Positions 42,401-54,119 of a DNA stretch of 64,000 nt are shown here, piece after piece. How positions within the stretch are numbered: the first letter of the stretch is position 1; each line of letters starts with the position of its first letter. The notes beneath the pieces are model-generated. The model did not search any database. It was not told the DNA's origin and saw only the letters and a list, made by a program, of their open reading frames with translations. The DNA lies in the NCBI GenBank assembly GCA_028826165.1, contig JAPDFW010000123.1, positions 1 through 64,000 of the forward strand. The letters run 5' to 3'. The position numbers and the translations under genes were made by a program. This DNA comes from Anaeramoeba ignava (lineage: Eukaryota > Metamonada > Anaeramoebidae).

Positions 42401-45400
42401 TTCAATTTTTCCAAATAAATAATGGATGGGAATTTCTCTTTACAGATTTTTTTATTAGAAGCAATTTCATCAATATTAAGGTAAAAAAAATTGATTAGAA
42501 CAAAAACAAAAATCAATATTTATTCTTTTCATTTTATTCTTTTCATTAGATTGCTGGAAACAAAATCAATTTCAATGAAATGAATACAAATTTGCAAACA
42601 TTATTAATCGGTTTCATAAAGGATACTCTTTTAAAATATCCAGAAGATTTTGATTATAAATTTTTATTCAATCAATTTTCTGAAAATGAAAACATAAAAT
42701 CAAATTTAACATTATTCAACAAATTTTTAAAAATGATAATTGAAATTATTCAAACAAATCATCAAGCTTCATCAAACAAAATTATTAAAAATAAGCTATA
42801 TAAAAACATACAAAAAATTTTAATACAATCAACTCAAGAAAATCAAAATGAAAATCAAAATGAAAATCAAAATGAAATTAAAAATCAAAATGAAACTACA
42901 AAATTATGCTTAGATCTTTTGAATGAATTACTTGAAAATGCAGATATTGAAATTATTTTTGAAGATGGAGAAATTACACATTCTTTGATTGATTTATTTA
43001 AAAATCCAAATACAATAGAAATTCCTTTAATTCATATACCAAAAATTCTTGAAAAAACCAGAAAAATAGAACAAAAAAAGAAAAAAGAATTATTTATGTA
43101 CTTCATTCAAGAAGTTCTTTTTTTATGTGAAAGATTAGATGAATTTGAATTTGAGGATGTTCAAAAACTTTTTTTAAAATGTTCAGAATCCATTTCAAAA
43201 AATCGAGAAGTTATTCAAGAAATTTTTTTAGAAACAGAATTCTTAAAAATTTTCAAAACATTATTTGATGCAACAGAAGAAAAATCAACTTATTTAGTTT
43301 TATCAATTTGGAAAGAACTTATGAGAAATAATGAAAAAATGATTTTTGAATTTTTCCATAAAATAATTCCAATACCAAAATTTGTTGAATTACTTTATGA
43401 AAAAGAAAAAGGGAAATCTAAAAGAAAAATATTTGATCTTTTCTTAGATTTGATGATTGAAAATGGGAAATTTTCAAAAGAAAACAATTTTATTATCACA
43501 AATACAAATATGATAAATATTATTTTGGAATTTTATACTAAAAATTTAAATGAAAATGAAAATGAAAATCAAAATCAAAATCAAAATCAAAATCAAAATC
43601 AAAATCAAAATCAAAATCAAAATCAAAATCAAAATCAAAATCAAAATCAAAATCAAAATCAAAATCAAAATCAAAATCAAAATCAAAATCAAAATCAAAA
43701 TCAAAATCAAAATGAAAATCAAAATGAAATTGAAGATCAAGAAGTTTCTTTTATTGAAGTTATCGGAATATTTAATCAAATTTGTGAAAAATCAATTCAT
43801 AATATTAATTGTTGTTATGAAAAGGGAATTATTTCTTTTTTATTTGAATTAATCTCAAATATTAAAAATTCAACACTATTTGAAAAAATTATTCAATTTA
43901 TTGGAACAATTATGTCACATAAAATTGATGTTTCTGAAATGAAAAAATATTTTTCAATTTTAAAAGATAAATTAAAACAAAATAATCAATTTGCAGATAT
44001 AATGATAAATGAATTAGAACAAATCATAAATCAAAATGAAAATGAAGAAAATCCTATTAATTTCTTTGATTTTTATGAAGAAAATTCAAATATTCAATTT
44101 CCAATTTTGGGAAATAATTTAATTTCAAAAAAATTCAGTTTTGTTACTTGGATAAGATTTGAAGATTTTGAAAACTATTTTTATTCATCAGAAGAAAATC
44201 AAAATGTTGAAGAATATTACCAAACAAAAATATTTAGCTTTTTAACAGAAAATTCAAAAGGAATTGGACTATTTTTAGAATTTAACAAAGAAACCAAAAA
44301 ACCAGAATCATTTCTTTATCAAATTTATCCAAATCAAGAAAATGAAATAATTGAAAAAAGAATTCCATTTGAAATTGAAATTAAGAAATGGTATTTTTTC
44401 GTTTTCACACAAAAATTCAACAAATCAAATTCACAATTTGAAATATCAATTCATCTTAATGAGAAACAAAAAACAACAAAAATTACAACAAAAAACTTTG
44501 AAAAGAAGAATCCTTTTATCAAAAATGAAATTGGATCAAATTTCTCGTTTTCTCTTCAACAAAAACAAATGAATCGAAAATCATTTTTTGGACAAATGGG
44601 AATAATTTATCTTTTTCAAGAATTTCTTAATGAAAGTCAAGTTAAATCAATATATTCACTTGGACCAAATTACAATTCATTTTTTGATAAAAATGAAATT
44701 TCTCAATATTCAAATTCAAAAAATGAAAAAGAATTAAAAGAAATTTTTAATGAAAAATTAAACCAAAAAATAATAATTTATCATAACCCAAAAGAAATGA
44801 AAGAGAATTTATGTTTAAATGAAAGTCCAAACAATATTATTAAAGAAAATTCCAAAACAAAAAGAATTTTCTCATTTACAGCAAATCAATTTGAAGATAT
44901 TCTTATTTTTTCAGGAGGAATAAAACCATTTTTATATTTAATTCTTGAACATGATGAAATATTTAATAATGAAAATCAAAATGAAAATAATGAAAATAAT
45001 GAAAATAATGAAAATAATGAAAATGAAAATCAAATTGAAAATGAAAATCAAATTGAAAATGAAAATCAAATTGAAAAAATATTAAAAATGATTCAAAATA
45101 TTTTATTAAAAAATTCTAAATTTCAACAAGAAATTATCCAAAAACAAGAATTGAGAACAATTTCTAATTTACTCAAATCAATGAATCAAAAATTTTTCTC
45201 AAATAAAATTTATAATTTCATCAAGAAATTGAAACAAATCTCAAATGAAGAATTTAAAAATCAAATTAAAAAACATTTAATTTTGGATATTGATATTTAC
45301 AAAAATTTCAGTTTTGATATTCAAAAAGAATTTATTTTTGAAAATGAAAATGAAAATGAAAATATTCAAGAAAATATTATTTCACCAAGAAAAAGTTTAG

Positions 45401-48400
45401 CAGAAATTAATGAAATTGAAGAAATTCAAGCAATTATTTTAAATTCAAAAAAAATTGAATATACAAAACAAAAAAAAATATCACAAGTTACAATTTTTGA
45501 TTTATTGAGTTTATTACATTCTTATGATCAATCTCTAAACAAAATCGAAGAATCAATTTCAGATATTCAAAATTTATTTTCAATTATTGAAACATTTTTG
45601 GAAAAAACGAAGGAAAATCTCATTTTACAATCAAAATACATTCAATATTTGATTGGAACATGTTTCTTTTTCGAAAATCAAGAATTTATTGAAATAACAC
45701 TTAAATTTATTTACAAATTTATCAAAGAAAAGCCCAAAACAAAATTGGAAACAATTATTTTCAGTTCATTTATTCAGCTCATTCATTCAATTAATGAAAG
45801 AAAAGAAAAACTCAAAAATATTTGAATTATGTCTTGAATTTATTTATTTTATTGATATTTCTCTTAATGAAAATGAAAAAATAATTGAAGATTTGAAAAA
45901 GAAAAATCAAGAAATTGATAATTTGGAAGATATTTATCCTGTAATTCACAAAACATTGATTGATAATTTAGAAGAAGTTTCCAAAGAAATTATTGATATT
46001 CTTTTTAAAATGATGATTTATGAAAAAGAAAATGATAATTTACAATCTTCAATTATTCGAAATTCATTCATTTTAGAAACAATTTGTGAAATTTTTAAAT
46101 CTTCTCCAAATTTATTTGATGATCAAAATTTGTACAAAGTTTACAAATTAACCAAAGAAAATAATATTATTAAAAAGGAAATCATATCAAGAAATGGATG
46201 GGAAAAATGGTTCATTTCTTTAATAAATTTAAATTTAAATGAAAATAAAGAAAATGAAAACGAAAATCAAAATAAAAATGAAAATGAAATTCAAAATGAA
46301 ATTCAAAAACAAATGAATGAAGCTAGTTTCAGATTTTTGAAAGTATTACTTCTTTACTGTTTCTATGAAACAGGATTCCATTATTTTTCAGAAATATTCG
46401 AACCGTTTCTTTCAACCATTTATTTAGTTCATTTATCATCAAATCAAAAAACAGCTTTTGGAATAATTGAAAGGATATTAAATGAAATTGTTGAAGATAT
46501 TAGTATAAATTCAGAATATAAAAATTACGATACAGATTATACATTAACATCAACATCATTAAAAGATTCAGGAATTTCAGGAAAAGATTTCTTTCCAAAC
46601 TTTTTTTATTTAATTCAAGTAGTAAATTCAATATGTTTTAATTTATCAACAAATGAATTTAAATTAACAAAGCCAGAAAACCAAGAACTAAAAGATATTA
46701 TTCCAACAAAAGTCTCAGAACATTTTATCATTCACAAAAAAAATAAAATCAAAATCAAAAAAAATAAAAAGAAAAGCAATTCAAAAAAAGAAAACAATTT
46801 AATCAATAATTTAGAAACTCAATCTGATTTCTTTAAAAACGGAGAAATTTTACAAAATTTAATACACATTTTGGAAAAAGTTTCATTTTTTGAAGAAAAA
46901 GAATCTCAAAAAAAAAATAAAGAAGAGCAATCAAAAGAAAAAGAAAAAGAAAAAAAGGAAAAAAAAAGAATAATTTACAAAATTATTATTCTCTTGGTTA
47001 CTAAAATAATTCCAAAAGCAGATATTAAATTAGTTGATTCCCTATTTTTGAAATTAAAAGAAATTATTAACAAACAATTAAATCCCAAAATTTCTTCAAT
47101 AGAAAATCCAGAAGAATTACTCAATTTTTATTTCTCATTCTTATTTCATTATATTCATCAAGATGAAAAAGATAAAAAAGAAAAAACAAAACCTTTATTA
47201 CCAAATTTACAAATTTTAATGCAAGAAAATTACGATTTCTTATCGAAATTATTTTCAAAAGAAAGCAATTTATTACCCACGAAAAAAAAAAATAATTCAT
47301 TTGTATTTTCAAGTAAAAATATTGAAGAATTTGAAAAAGAAATAATGAAAGAAAAATGGAAAGAAGCATCAAAAAATATTTTCTTATCAGTAAATAAAAT
47401 AATTTCAGAAAATATTCAAGAAAATCAAAAAGAATTTGTTGAAATTCAATCAAACAATTACTTTTTTCTAAAAATAAAATTTAATGAAACACAAAATGCA
47501 GAGCAAAACAAATTTAATACCATCTCAGAAAAAATTGAAAAACAAAAAATAAATGTTATTTTATTCGAAGAAATCAGAATTGTGGAATTGGGAACAGAAG
47601 AAGAAATTGAACATTTACAAAAATTCAGCCAAATGATTGAAAATACAATTTCAGGAAATTATTTATGGAATTCAAATACAGAAAATATTTTGGATCAAGA
47701 AGTTGAAAAACAAAATGATTTGAAACTTTCAGAAAATGAAGAGAAAAAGAATTTAATAAAACTAAATAAGAAAATTCAACAAAAAATAATTGAAATTTCA
47801 AAAAAATTATCAAAAAATGCAAAATTTCAACTTCAGAATCAATTCTTTTCAAAAAAATGTCAAATAATTTCAAAAACCAAAAGAATACCAGGAATATTTA
47901 AAATTACAACTAATTCAATTAATTTTTTTGTTGATTTTAATTTGAAAAAAGTAGAAAAAGAAAAACCAAAAAATTATTTTTGGGAAATTGGAATGATTCA
48001 ATCAATTTATAAAAGAAAATTTGGATCTGTAGATTCAGCAATAGAAATATTTTTTAAGAATCAAAAATCTGTATTTTTCAAATTCGAAACAGAGGAAGAA
48101 AGAAAAGAAGTTGATGAAAAAATTCAAAATCTTTTACCAAAAGATATTAAATCAAAAATTAATGATTCAGTAGATAAAATGACAAAAAAATGGCGAGAAA
48201 GAAAAATTACAAATTTTGAATATCTTATGTATTTAAACATGAAATCAGGAAGAACATATAAAGATCTATCACAATACCCAATTTTCCCTTGGGTTATTTC
48301 TAATTATCAAGTTCAAGAATTAGATCTTAATAGCCCAGGATCATTCAGAGATTTATCACAACGTATTGGAGAAATAAAAGATGATTCACAATCAAAAAAT

Positions 48401-49951
48401 CGTCAAAGATCACGTACTGTTGTTCCTCTAGAAAGATTCCAATCAAATTCAAATGAAAATGAAAATAAAGTTTATAATCTAAAGCATTATTCAAATAGGG
48501 AAATTGTTTCATCTTATTTAAGCAGAATAGAACCATTTACATCAATTTGTTTAAAAGAAAAATATCCAATTTTCGAATCAATTCCAAAAACATTCAAAAT
48601 AATCAAAGAATCTCCTAATGATTTTAGAGAACTTACTCCAGAATTTTTCCATTTACCAGATTTTTTAAAAGCACCTAAAATATTTAAATATGAAAATGAT
48701 TCAAATTTAAAGAAAGATGTAGAACTTCCAAACTGGGCTAAAACACCAGAAGAATTTATTCAAAAACACCAAGAGGCACTTGAATCAGAACATGTTTCAG
48801 GACATCTTGATGAATGGATTGATTTTATTTTTGGAAGTATTCAAAAAGTACCAGAAAGAAATGAAAAACTTCCAAAACAATTATTTATACAAAATCATCC
48901 AAAAAGATCAACAAAGCAAGAAATCCAAAAAAAATATCCATCAATTTTTCATTTTTTTGAATGGAAAGATATTTTATTATCAAAACAAAATGTTGAATTC
49001 AAAGGTCCATCCCTCAAAACAAGTTCAAATCCAATTATATTTATCAAGTATATCAAGATGAAAAAGAATGAATTGGAAAAAGTTTTTGATAAGATTATTA
49101 CAATTGATCAAAAAAGAATAATATCAAGGCATCATTTATTTTTAAACCAAAATAAAAGATTGCAAATTAAAAAAAAAGAAGAAAAACAAATTGGAATTCC
49201 ATTTTCACAAGATTTTCATAATTTCCAAGGATATTTTGCAATTGATCAAAATTCCAATTTATTATTTTCTTGTGGATTTAGCGATAATAGTTTCAAAATA
49301 TTTGATATTGAAAATTACAGAATGATTCAAAGTATTTCCAAAAATTTAGATGTTGTGAATTGTTTAGGAATTGATTGGAAATATATTGTTACAGGATCAA
49401 AAGATACAACAGTAATGATTTGGGAATTTGATTTGAAAGAAAAGAAAGTTAAAGATATTCCAAAACATATTTTTTTTGAACATGAAAAAGAAGTGAAAAG
49501 TGTTGCAATATCAGTTGAACATGATATTATTTTAAGTGGATCTATTGATGGGAAATTAATAATTCATTCATTAACGAAAGGAAAACTTATTAAAATAATA
49601 AAATTATCAGATGAAAAACCAATTTCAATTATTAAAATTTCAAAAGAAGGAAATATTATTACATTTTCAGAAAATTCCAATATTTTAAGATTATTTGCAA
49701 TTAATGGAGATTTGATCAAAGAATTTAAATGTTCACAGAATATTAATTCAATTTCAATTACTCAAGATTCAAATTTCTTGATTTTAGGAGGAGAAGAAGG
49801 AATTCTTGAAATTTTGAATTTACTTGATTTAAATCCAATTCGAACATTTAAATTCGAGAAACAAAAGATTTATTCAACTTTAGTTACTGCAAATGGATTT
49901 ATAATTATTGGATTAGGAAATGGAGAATTAAGAATTGGAAACTTAAATTGA
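39416..49951 (+). CDS. BTB-BEACH fusion protein
   Basis: A second giant BEACH protein, about 3,332 residues. Exons 39416-40172, 40257-40291, 40359-40472, 40547-40868, 40940-41130, 41205-41367, 41465-42480 and 42550-49951 are linked by GT-AG introns of 67-97 nt with matching phases. The N-terminus carries a BTB domain (DFKIYCRNDEKPIICHKFIL, about 55-150) absent from the 1788-14269 paralogue. Then come the helical region, a (Gln-Asn)n tract, a ConA/LamG-like domain (about 1366-1580), PH-BEACH, BEACH (about 2750-2990: NFEYLMYLNMKSGRTYKDLS, FPW, SRIEPFTS, LPNWAKTPEEFI) and WD40 repeats. The BEACH core has drifted: HYGSHYS of the paralogue is NLKHYSN here and the FHS motif is lost. One surplus base lies near 45800 (upstream frame stops at TGA 45823-45825). 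Stop is TGA. Confidence 0.85.
43551..43731. repeat. CAAAAT array encoding a Gln-Asn tract
   Basis: About 26 perfect in-frame CAAAAT hexamers followed by a few GAAAAT units inside the BTB-BEACH gene. They encode alternating Asn and Gln in the helical region. Frames of K-I or L-I in other phases are by-products. Confidence 0.95.
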
Positions 49952-50057
49952 ATCAAAAACAAAAACAAAACCAATTTTTTTTTTTTTGAAATCCAAAAAA
50001 ATAAAAAATTAATCAAAAAAATTTTTTTCATTTTTTTTCTTTTTTTAAATAAAAATT

Positions 50058-50399
50058 ATGCTTTATTTAGTTGAAGGACCTTCAAAAGAAAAACCAACAG
50101 ATTTTGAATCAGAAATTAAAAAACATGGATTAGAAGAAAAATATCAAAATATTCTTCAAGATACAGAAAACAAAGAATTTTGGGATTATATTCAAGATCT
50201 TCCAGAAATTGATATGAAATCAAAAGATGTAAAAGAAATATCTTTATTAGAACTTGTTGAAAATTCTCAAAGACAACAAGATAGAGTTATTAAGAAATTT
50301 AGTGAACAAGAATTAGAAGAAGCTTTTTCTCTTGAAAATACAGGAATTAGAAGAGAAAAACAATCTCTTCGTTTTAAAAAAAATCGAAAAGAAAATTAA
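50058..50399 (+). CDS. small charged protein, possibly MED19-like
   Basis: A 113-residue single-exon protein starting MLYLVEGPSKEKPTDFESEI after T-rich TTTTTTCATTTTTTTTC sequence, ending in a basic tail just before a long AT array. The order LYLVEGP, DYIQDLPEIDM and SLLELVENSQ faintly recalls the FYLM, FLPDLPGMID and SLRSLIEKPP landmarks of metazoan Mediator subunit 19. The match is too short to name it. The clean start, promoter element and codon pattern support a real gene. Confidence 0.6.
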   Translation: MLYLVEGPSKEKPTDFESEIKKHGLEEKYQNILQDTENKEFWDYIQDLPEIDMKSKDVKEISLLELVENSQRQQDRVIKKFSEQELEEAFSLENTGIRREKQSLRFKKNRKEN

Positions 50400-51546
50400 T
50401 AAATTAATAAATAAATTAATAAATAATTTAATAAATAAATTTATAAATAAATTAATAAATAAATTAATAAATAATTTAATAAATAATTTAATAAATAATT
50501 TAATAAATAATTTAATAAATAAATTAATAAATAAATTAATTAATAAATTAATAAATAAATTAATAAATAAATTAATAAATAAATTAATAAATAAATTAAT
50601 AAATAAATTAATAATAATTTAATAAGTAAATTAATAAATAAATTAATAAATAAATTAATAAATTAATTAATAAATAATTTAATAAATAAATTAATAAATA
50701 AATTAATAAATAATTTAATAAATAATTTAATAAATAATTTAATAAATAAATTAATAAATAAATTAATAAATTAATAAATAATTTAATAAATAAATAAATA
50801 AATAATAAATAAATTAATAAATTAAATAAATAATAAAATTAATAAATAAATTTAATAAATAAATAAAAATTAATAAATAAATTTTAATTTAATAAATATT
50901 TAATAAATAAATAAATAAATTAATAAATAATTTTAATAAATAAATTAATAAATAAATTAATAATAAATTTAATAAATAATAAATAAATTAATAAATAATT
51001 TTAATAAATAAATTAATTTAATAAATTAATAAATAAATTAATAAATAAATTAATAAATATTTAATAAATTAATAAAAATAAATTAATAAATAAATAAAAT
51101 AAATAAATTAATAAATAAATTTAATAAATAAATTAATAAATAAATTAATAAATAAATTAATAAATAAATTAATAAATAAATTAATAAATAAATTAATAAA
51201 TAAATTAATAAATAAATTAATAAATAAATTTAATAAATAAATTAATAAATAATTTAATAAATAAATTAATTAATAAATTAATAAATAAATTAAATAATTT
51301 AATAAATAAATTAATAAATAAATTAATAAATAATTTAATAAATAAATTAATAAATAAATTAATAAATAATTTAATAAATAAATAAATTAATAAATAAATT
51401 AATAAATAAATTAATAAATAATTTAATAAATAAATTAATAAATAATTTAATAAATAAATTAATAAATAAATTAATAAATAAATTAATAAATAAATTAATA
51501 AATAATTTAATAAATAAATTAATAAGTAAATTAATAAATAATTTAA
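50400..51546. repeat. 1.15-kb AT-only array, AATTAATAAATA units
   Basis: Tandem 12-13 bp units (AAATTAATAAAT and AATTTAATAAAT) with essentially no G or C. It lies between the 50058 gene and the Cfd1 promoter. Open frames of I-N-K-L or F-I-N-L here are repeat artefacts. Confidence 0.95.
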
Positions 51547-51648
51547 ATAAAAATCGGAAAAAATTTGTTTTTAAAAAATTGAAAATCATTTTTTTCTTTT
51601 CTTTTTCCTTTTTAAAGTTTTAGTTTTTTTTTTCAAAAACAAAAACAA
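51547..51648 (+). promoter_or_regulatory. Cfd1 promoter region
   Basis: AATCGGAAAAAATTTG at about 51551 and AATCATTTTTTTCTTTTC at about 51586 precede the ATG at 51649. Both recurrent upstream elements of this window are present within 100 bp. Confidence 0.45.
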
Positions 51649-53260
51649 ATGGAAAAATTTCAAAAAATTAAAAATATTGTTTTAGTTCTTTCTGGAAAAG
51701 GAGGAGTTGGAAAAAGTACAGTTTCTTCCTTTTTAGCAGTTTATTTAAGAAAATTAAATTTTACAGTAAAAAAAAACATTTAAATTTAAATTTGAATTTG
51801 AATTTAAATTTGAATTAAAAATTCACTTTTAATTTTTAAAGGTTGGATTATTAGATATTGATATAACAGGTCCAAATATTCCTCGTATTCTTGGAATTGA
51901 TTCTAATGCTCAAGTTGTTCAAAATGAAAATGAAGAGTATTTTATATTTTTAATTTTTATTTTTATTTTTATATTTTATATTTTTTATTTTTATTTTTAA
52001 AGATGGTTGCCAATTATTGTTGATTCTGAACAGAAATTCAAAGTTATGTCTATTGGGTTTTTAATTGGAAGAACAGATGCTGTTATTTGGAGAGGTTTGT
52101 TACTTCAATTTTTTAACTAATAAATAATTAAATAAATTAAATTTATTTTTTTTTTTGAATTTTAGGACCAAGAAAACATGGTATTTTTTGCAATTCCAAA
52201 TTTAAAATCAAAATCAAAATTAAAATTAAAATCAAAATTAAAATTAAAATTAAAATCAAAATCAAAATCAAATTCAAAATCAAAATCAAAATCAAAATTA
52301 AAATCAAAATTAAAATTAAAATTAAAATTAAAATTCAAATTCAAAATCAAAATCAAAATGAAAATCAAAATTAAAATCAAAATTAAAATCAAAATCAAAA
52401 TCAAAATCAAATTCAAAATTAAAATCAAAATTAAAATCAAAATTAAAATTTAAAATCAAAATCAAATTCAAATTCAAATTTAAAATCAAAATTAAAATTA
52501 AAATTAAAATTAGAATTAAAATCAAAATCAAAATCAAATTTAAAATTAAAATGAAAATCAAAATAAAATCAAAATCAAATTTAAAATTAAAATTAAAATT
52601 AAAATTAAATCAAAATTAAATTTAAAATGAAAATCAAAATTAAAATTAAAATCAAAATTAAAATTAAAATCAAAATCAGCAATGATTAAACAATTTATTC
52701 TCGGAGTTGAATGGGGAGAATTAGATTGGTTAATAATAGATACACCACCAGGAACATCAGACGAACACATTTCATTAGTTGAATTACTTCACCAAGTTGT
52801 ACCTAAAGCAGAATTATTAAAAGGAATAGAAAAAATAGGAGAAATGCAACTTAATCTTGAAGAAAAAGAAGAAGAAAAACAAAAAACAAAAATAGGAGCA
52901 ATTATGGTATCAACACCACAACAAATTTCTGTGATTGATGTGCGCAAAGAAGTGAATTTTTGCGTTAATGTTGATCTTCCAATTATTGGATTAATTGAAA
53001 ATATGTCAGGATTTGTTTGTCCAAATTGTGATAAGATTCACTATATTTTTTCAAGTGATGGTGGCGCAGATCTTGCTAAATCTTCTTTGATTAATTTTTT
53101 GGGTAAAGTTCCCCTTGATCCAAGAGTTTCTGAAATTTGTGATTTAGATGGTGCTTTAGTTCTTTTAGATGATAGTTCTGATAAAAATAATTTATCTAAA
53201 ATAGTTTCTGATGCTTATAATTCAATTATTAAGTTTTTAGTGGACTGGTCCAAGAAATGA
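51649..53260 (+). CDS. CFD1: Cfd1/NUBP2 cytosolic Fe-S scaffold ATPase
   Basis: A P-loop scaffold of the cytosolic iron-sulfur assembly pathway, partner of Nbp35, 299 residues. Exons 51649-51765, 51842-51936, 52003-52094, 52166-52180 and 52680-53260 join in frame. Landmarks: LSGKGGVGKSTVS (P-loop, residues 16-23), DIDITGPNIPRILG, MSIGFLIGRTDAVIWRGPRK, WLIIDTPPGTSDEH and the bridging CPNC motif at Cys220 and Cys223. The protein lacks the N-terminal four-Cys ferredoxin-like segment of Nbp35/NUBP1, which makes it Cfd1/NUBP2. The fourth exon is only 15 nt and supplies most of the conserved GPRKHA segment. The intron after it is expanded to 499 nt. A 25-residue E/K-rich insertion follows HQVVPKAELLKG. 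Stop is AAA-TGA. Confidence 0.93.
52181..52679 (+). repeat. expanded 499-nt intron of Cfd1
   Basis: Donor CATG|GTATTTTTTG, acceptor AATCAG|CAATG. Almost wholly AAAATTAAAATC and AAATCAAAATC hexamer-like units, so long K/S, K/I and F/D frames appear in all phases; they are artefacts. Splicing yields GPRKHAMIKQF. Confidence 0.9.
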
Positions 53261-54119
53261 ATTAAAATTCAATTCAAAAATTAAAATTCAAATTCAATTC
53301 AAAATTAAAATTAAAATTAATAATCAAATTAAAATAAAATTAAAATACAATTCAAATTCAAAATTAAAATTAAAATTAAAATTAAAATTAAAATTAAAAT
53401 TCAAATTAAAATCAAAATCAAAATTAAAATTAAAATTAAAATCAAAATTAATAATCAAAAATTAAAATCAAAATTAAAATCAAAATTAAAATTAAATTCA
53501 ATTCAATTCAATTCAATTCAATTCAAAATTAAATTCAATTCAATTCAATTCAATTCATTTCAAAAATTAAAATTAAAATTAAAATTAAAATTCAAATTAA
53601 AATTAAAATTAAAATTAAATTCAATTCAATTCAATTCAATTCAAATTAAAATTAATTTAAAAATTAAAAATAATTAAAAATTAAAATTATAATTAAAATT
53701 CAATTCAAAATTAAAAATTCAAATTAATTTAAAAATTAAAATTAAAATTAAAATTAAAATTAAAATTAAAATTAAAATTAATTCAATTCAATTCAAAATT
53801 AAAATTAAAATTTGAATTAAAATTCAATTCAAAAAATAAAATTCAAATTAAAATTAAAATCAAAATTAAAATTAAATTCAATTCAATTCAATTCAATTCA
53901 ATTCAATTCAAAATTAAATTCAATTCAATTCAATTCAATTCATTTCAAAAATTAAAATTAAAATTAAAATTCAAATTAATTTAAAAATTAAAATTAAAAT
54001 TAAAATTAATTCAATTCAATTCAAATTATAATTAAAATTAATTTAAAAATAAAATCGGAAAAATTTTTTTTTTCATTTTTCATTTTTCATTTTTCATTTT
54101 TCTTCAATTTAAAAATAAA
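53261..54119. repeat. intergenic array and SYF1 promoter
   Basis: About 790 bp of AAAATT and AATTCAATTC units after the Cfd1 stop, in which two long blocks (about 53460-53570 and 53850-53960) are near duplicates. It ends with AATCGGAAAAA at 54053 and four TTTTTCAT repeats (54067-54103) before the ATG at 54120. No gene is visible. Confidence 0.8.

Noticed and set aside
50332-51589. Frames reading Ile-Asn-Lys-Leu or Phe-Ile-Asn-Leu, resembling membrane proteins
   Set aside because: Pure read-through of AATTAATAAATA repeats with no G/C-bearing codons or promoter.
51649-53260. Nbp35/NUBP1 assignment
   Set aside because: The N-terminus goes directly into the P-loop without the four-Cys ferredoxin-like segment, so Cfd1/NUBP2 fits better.
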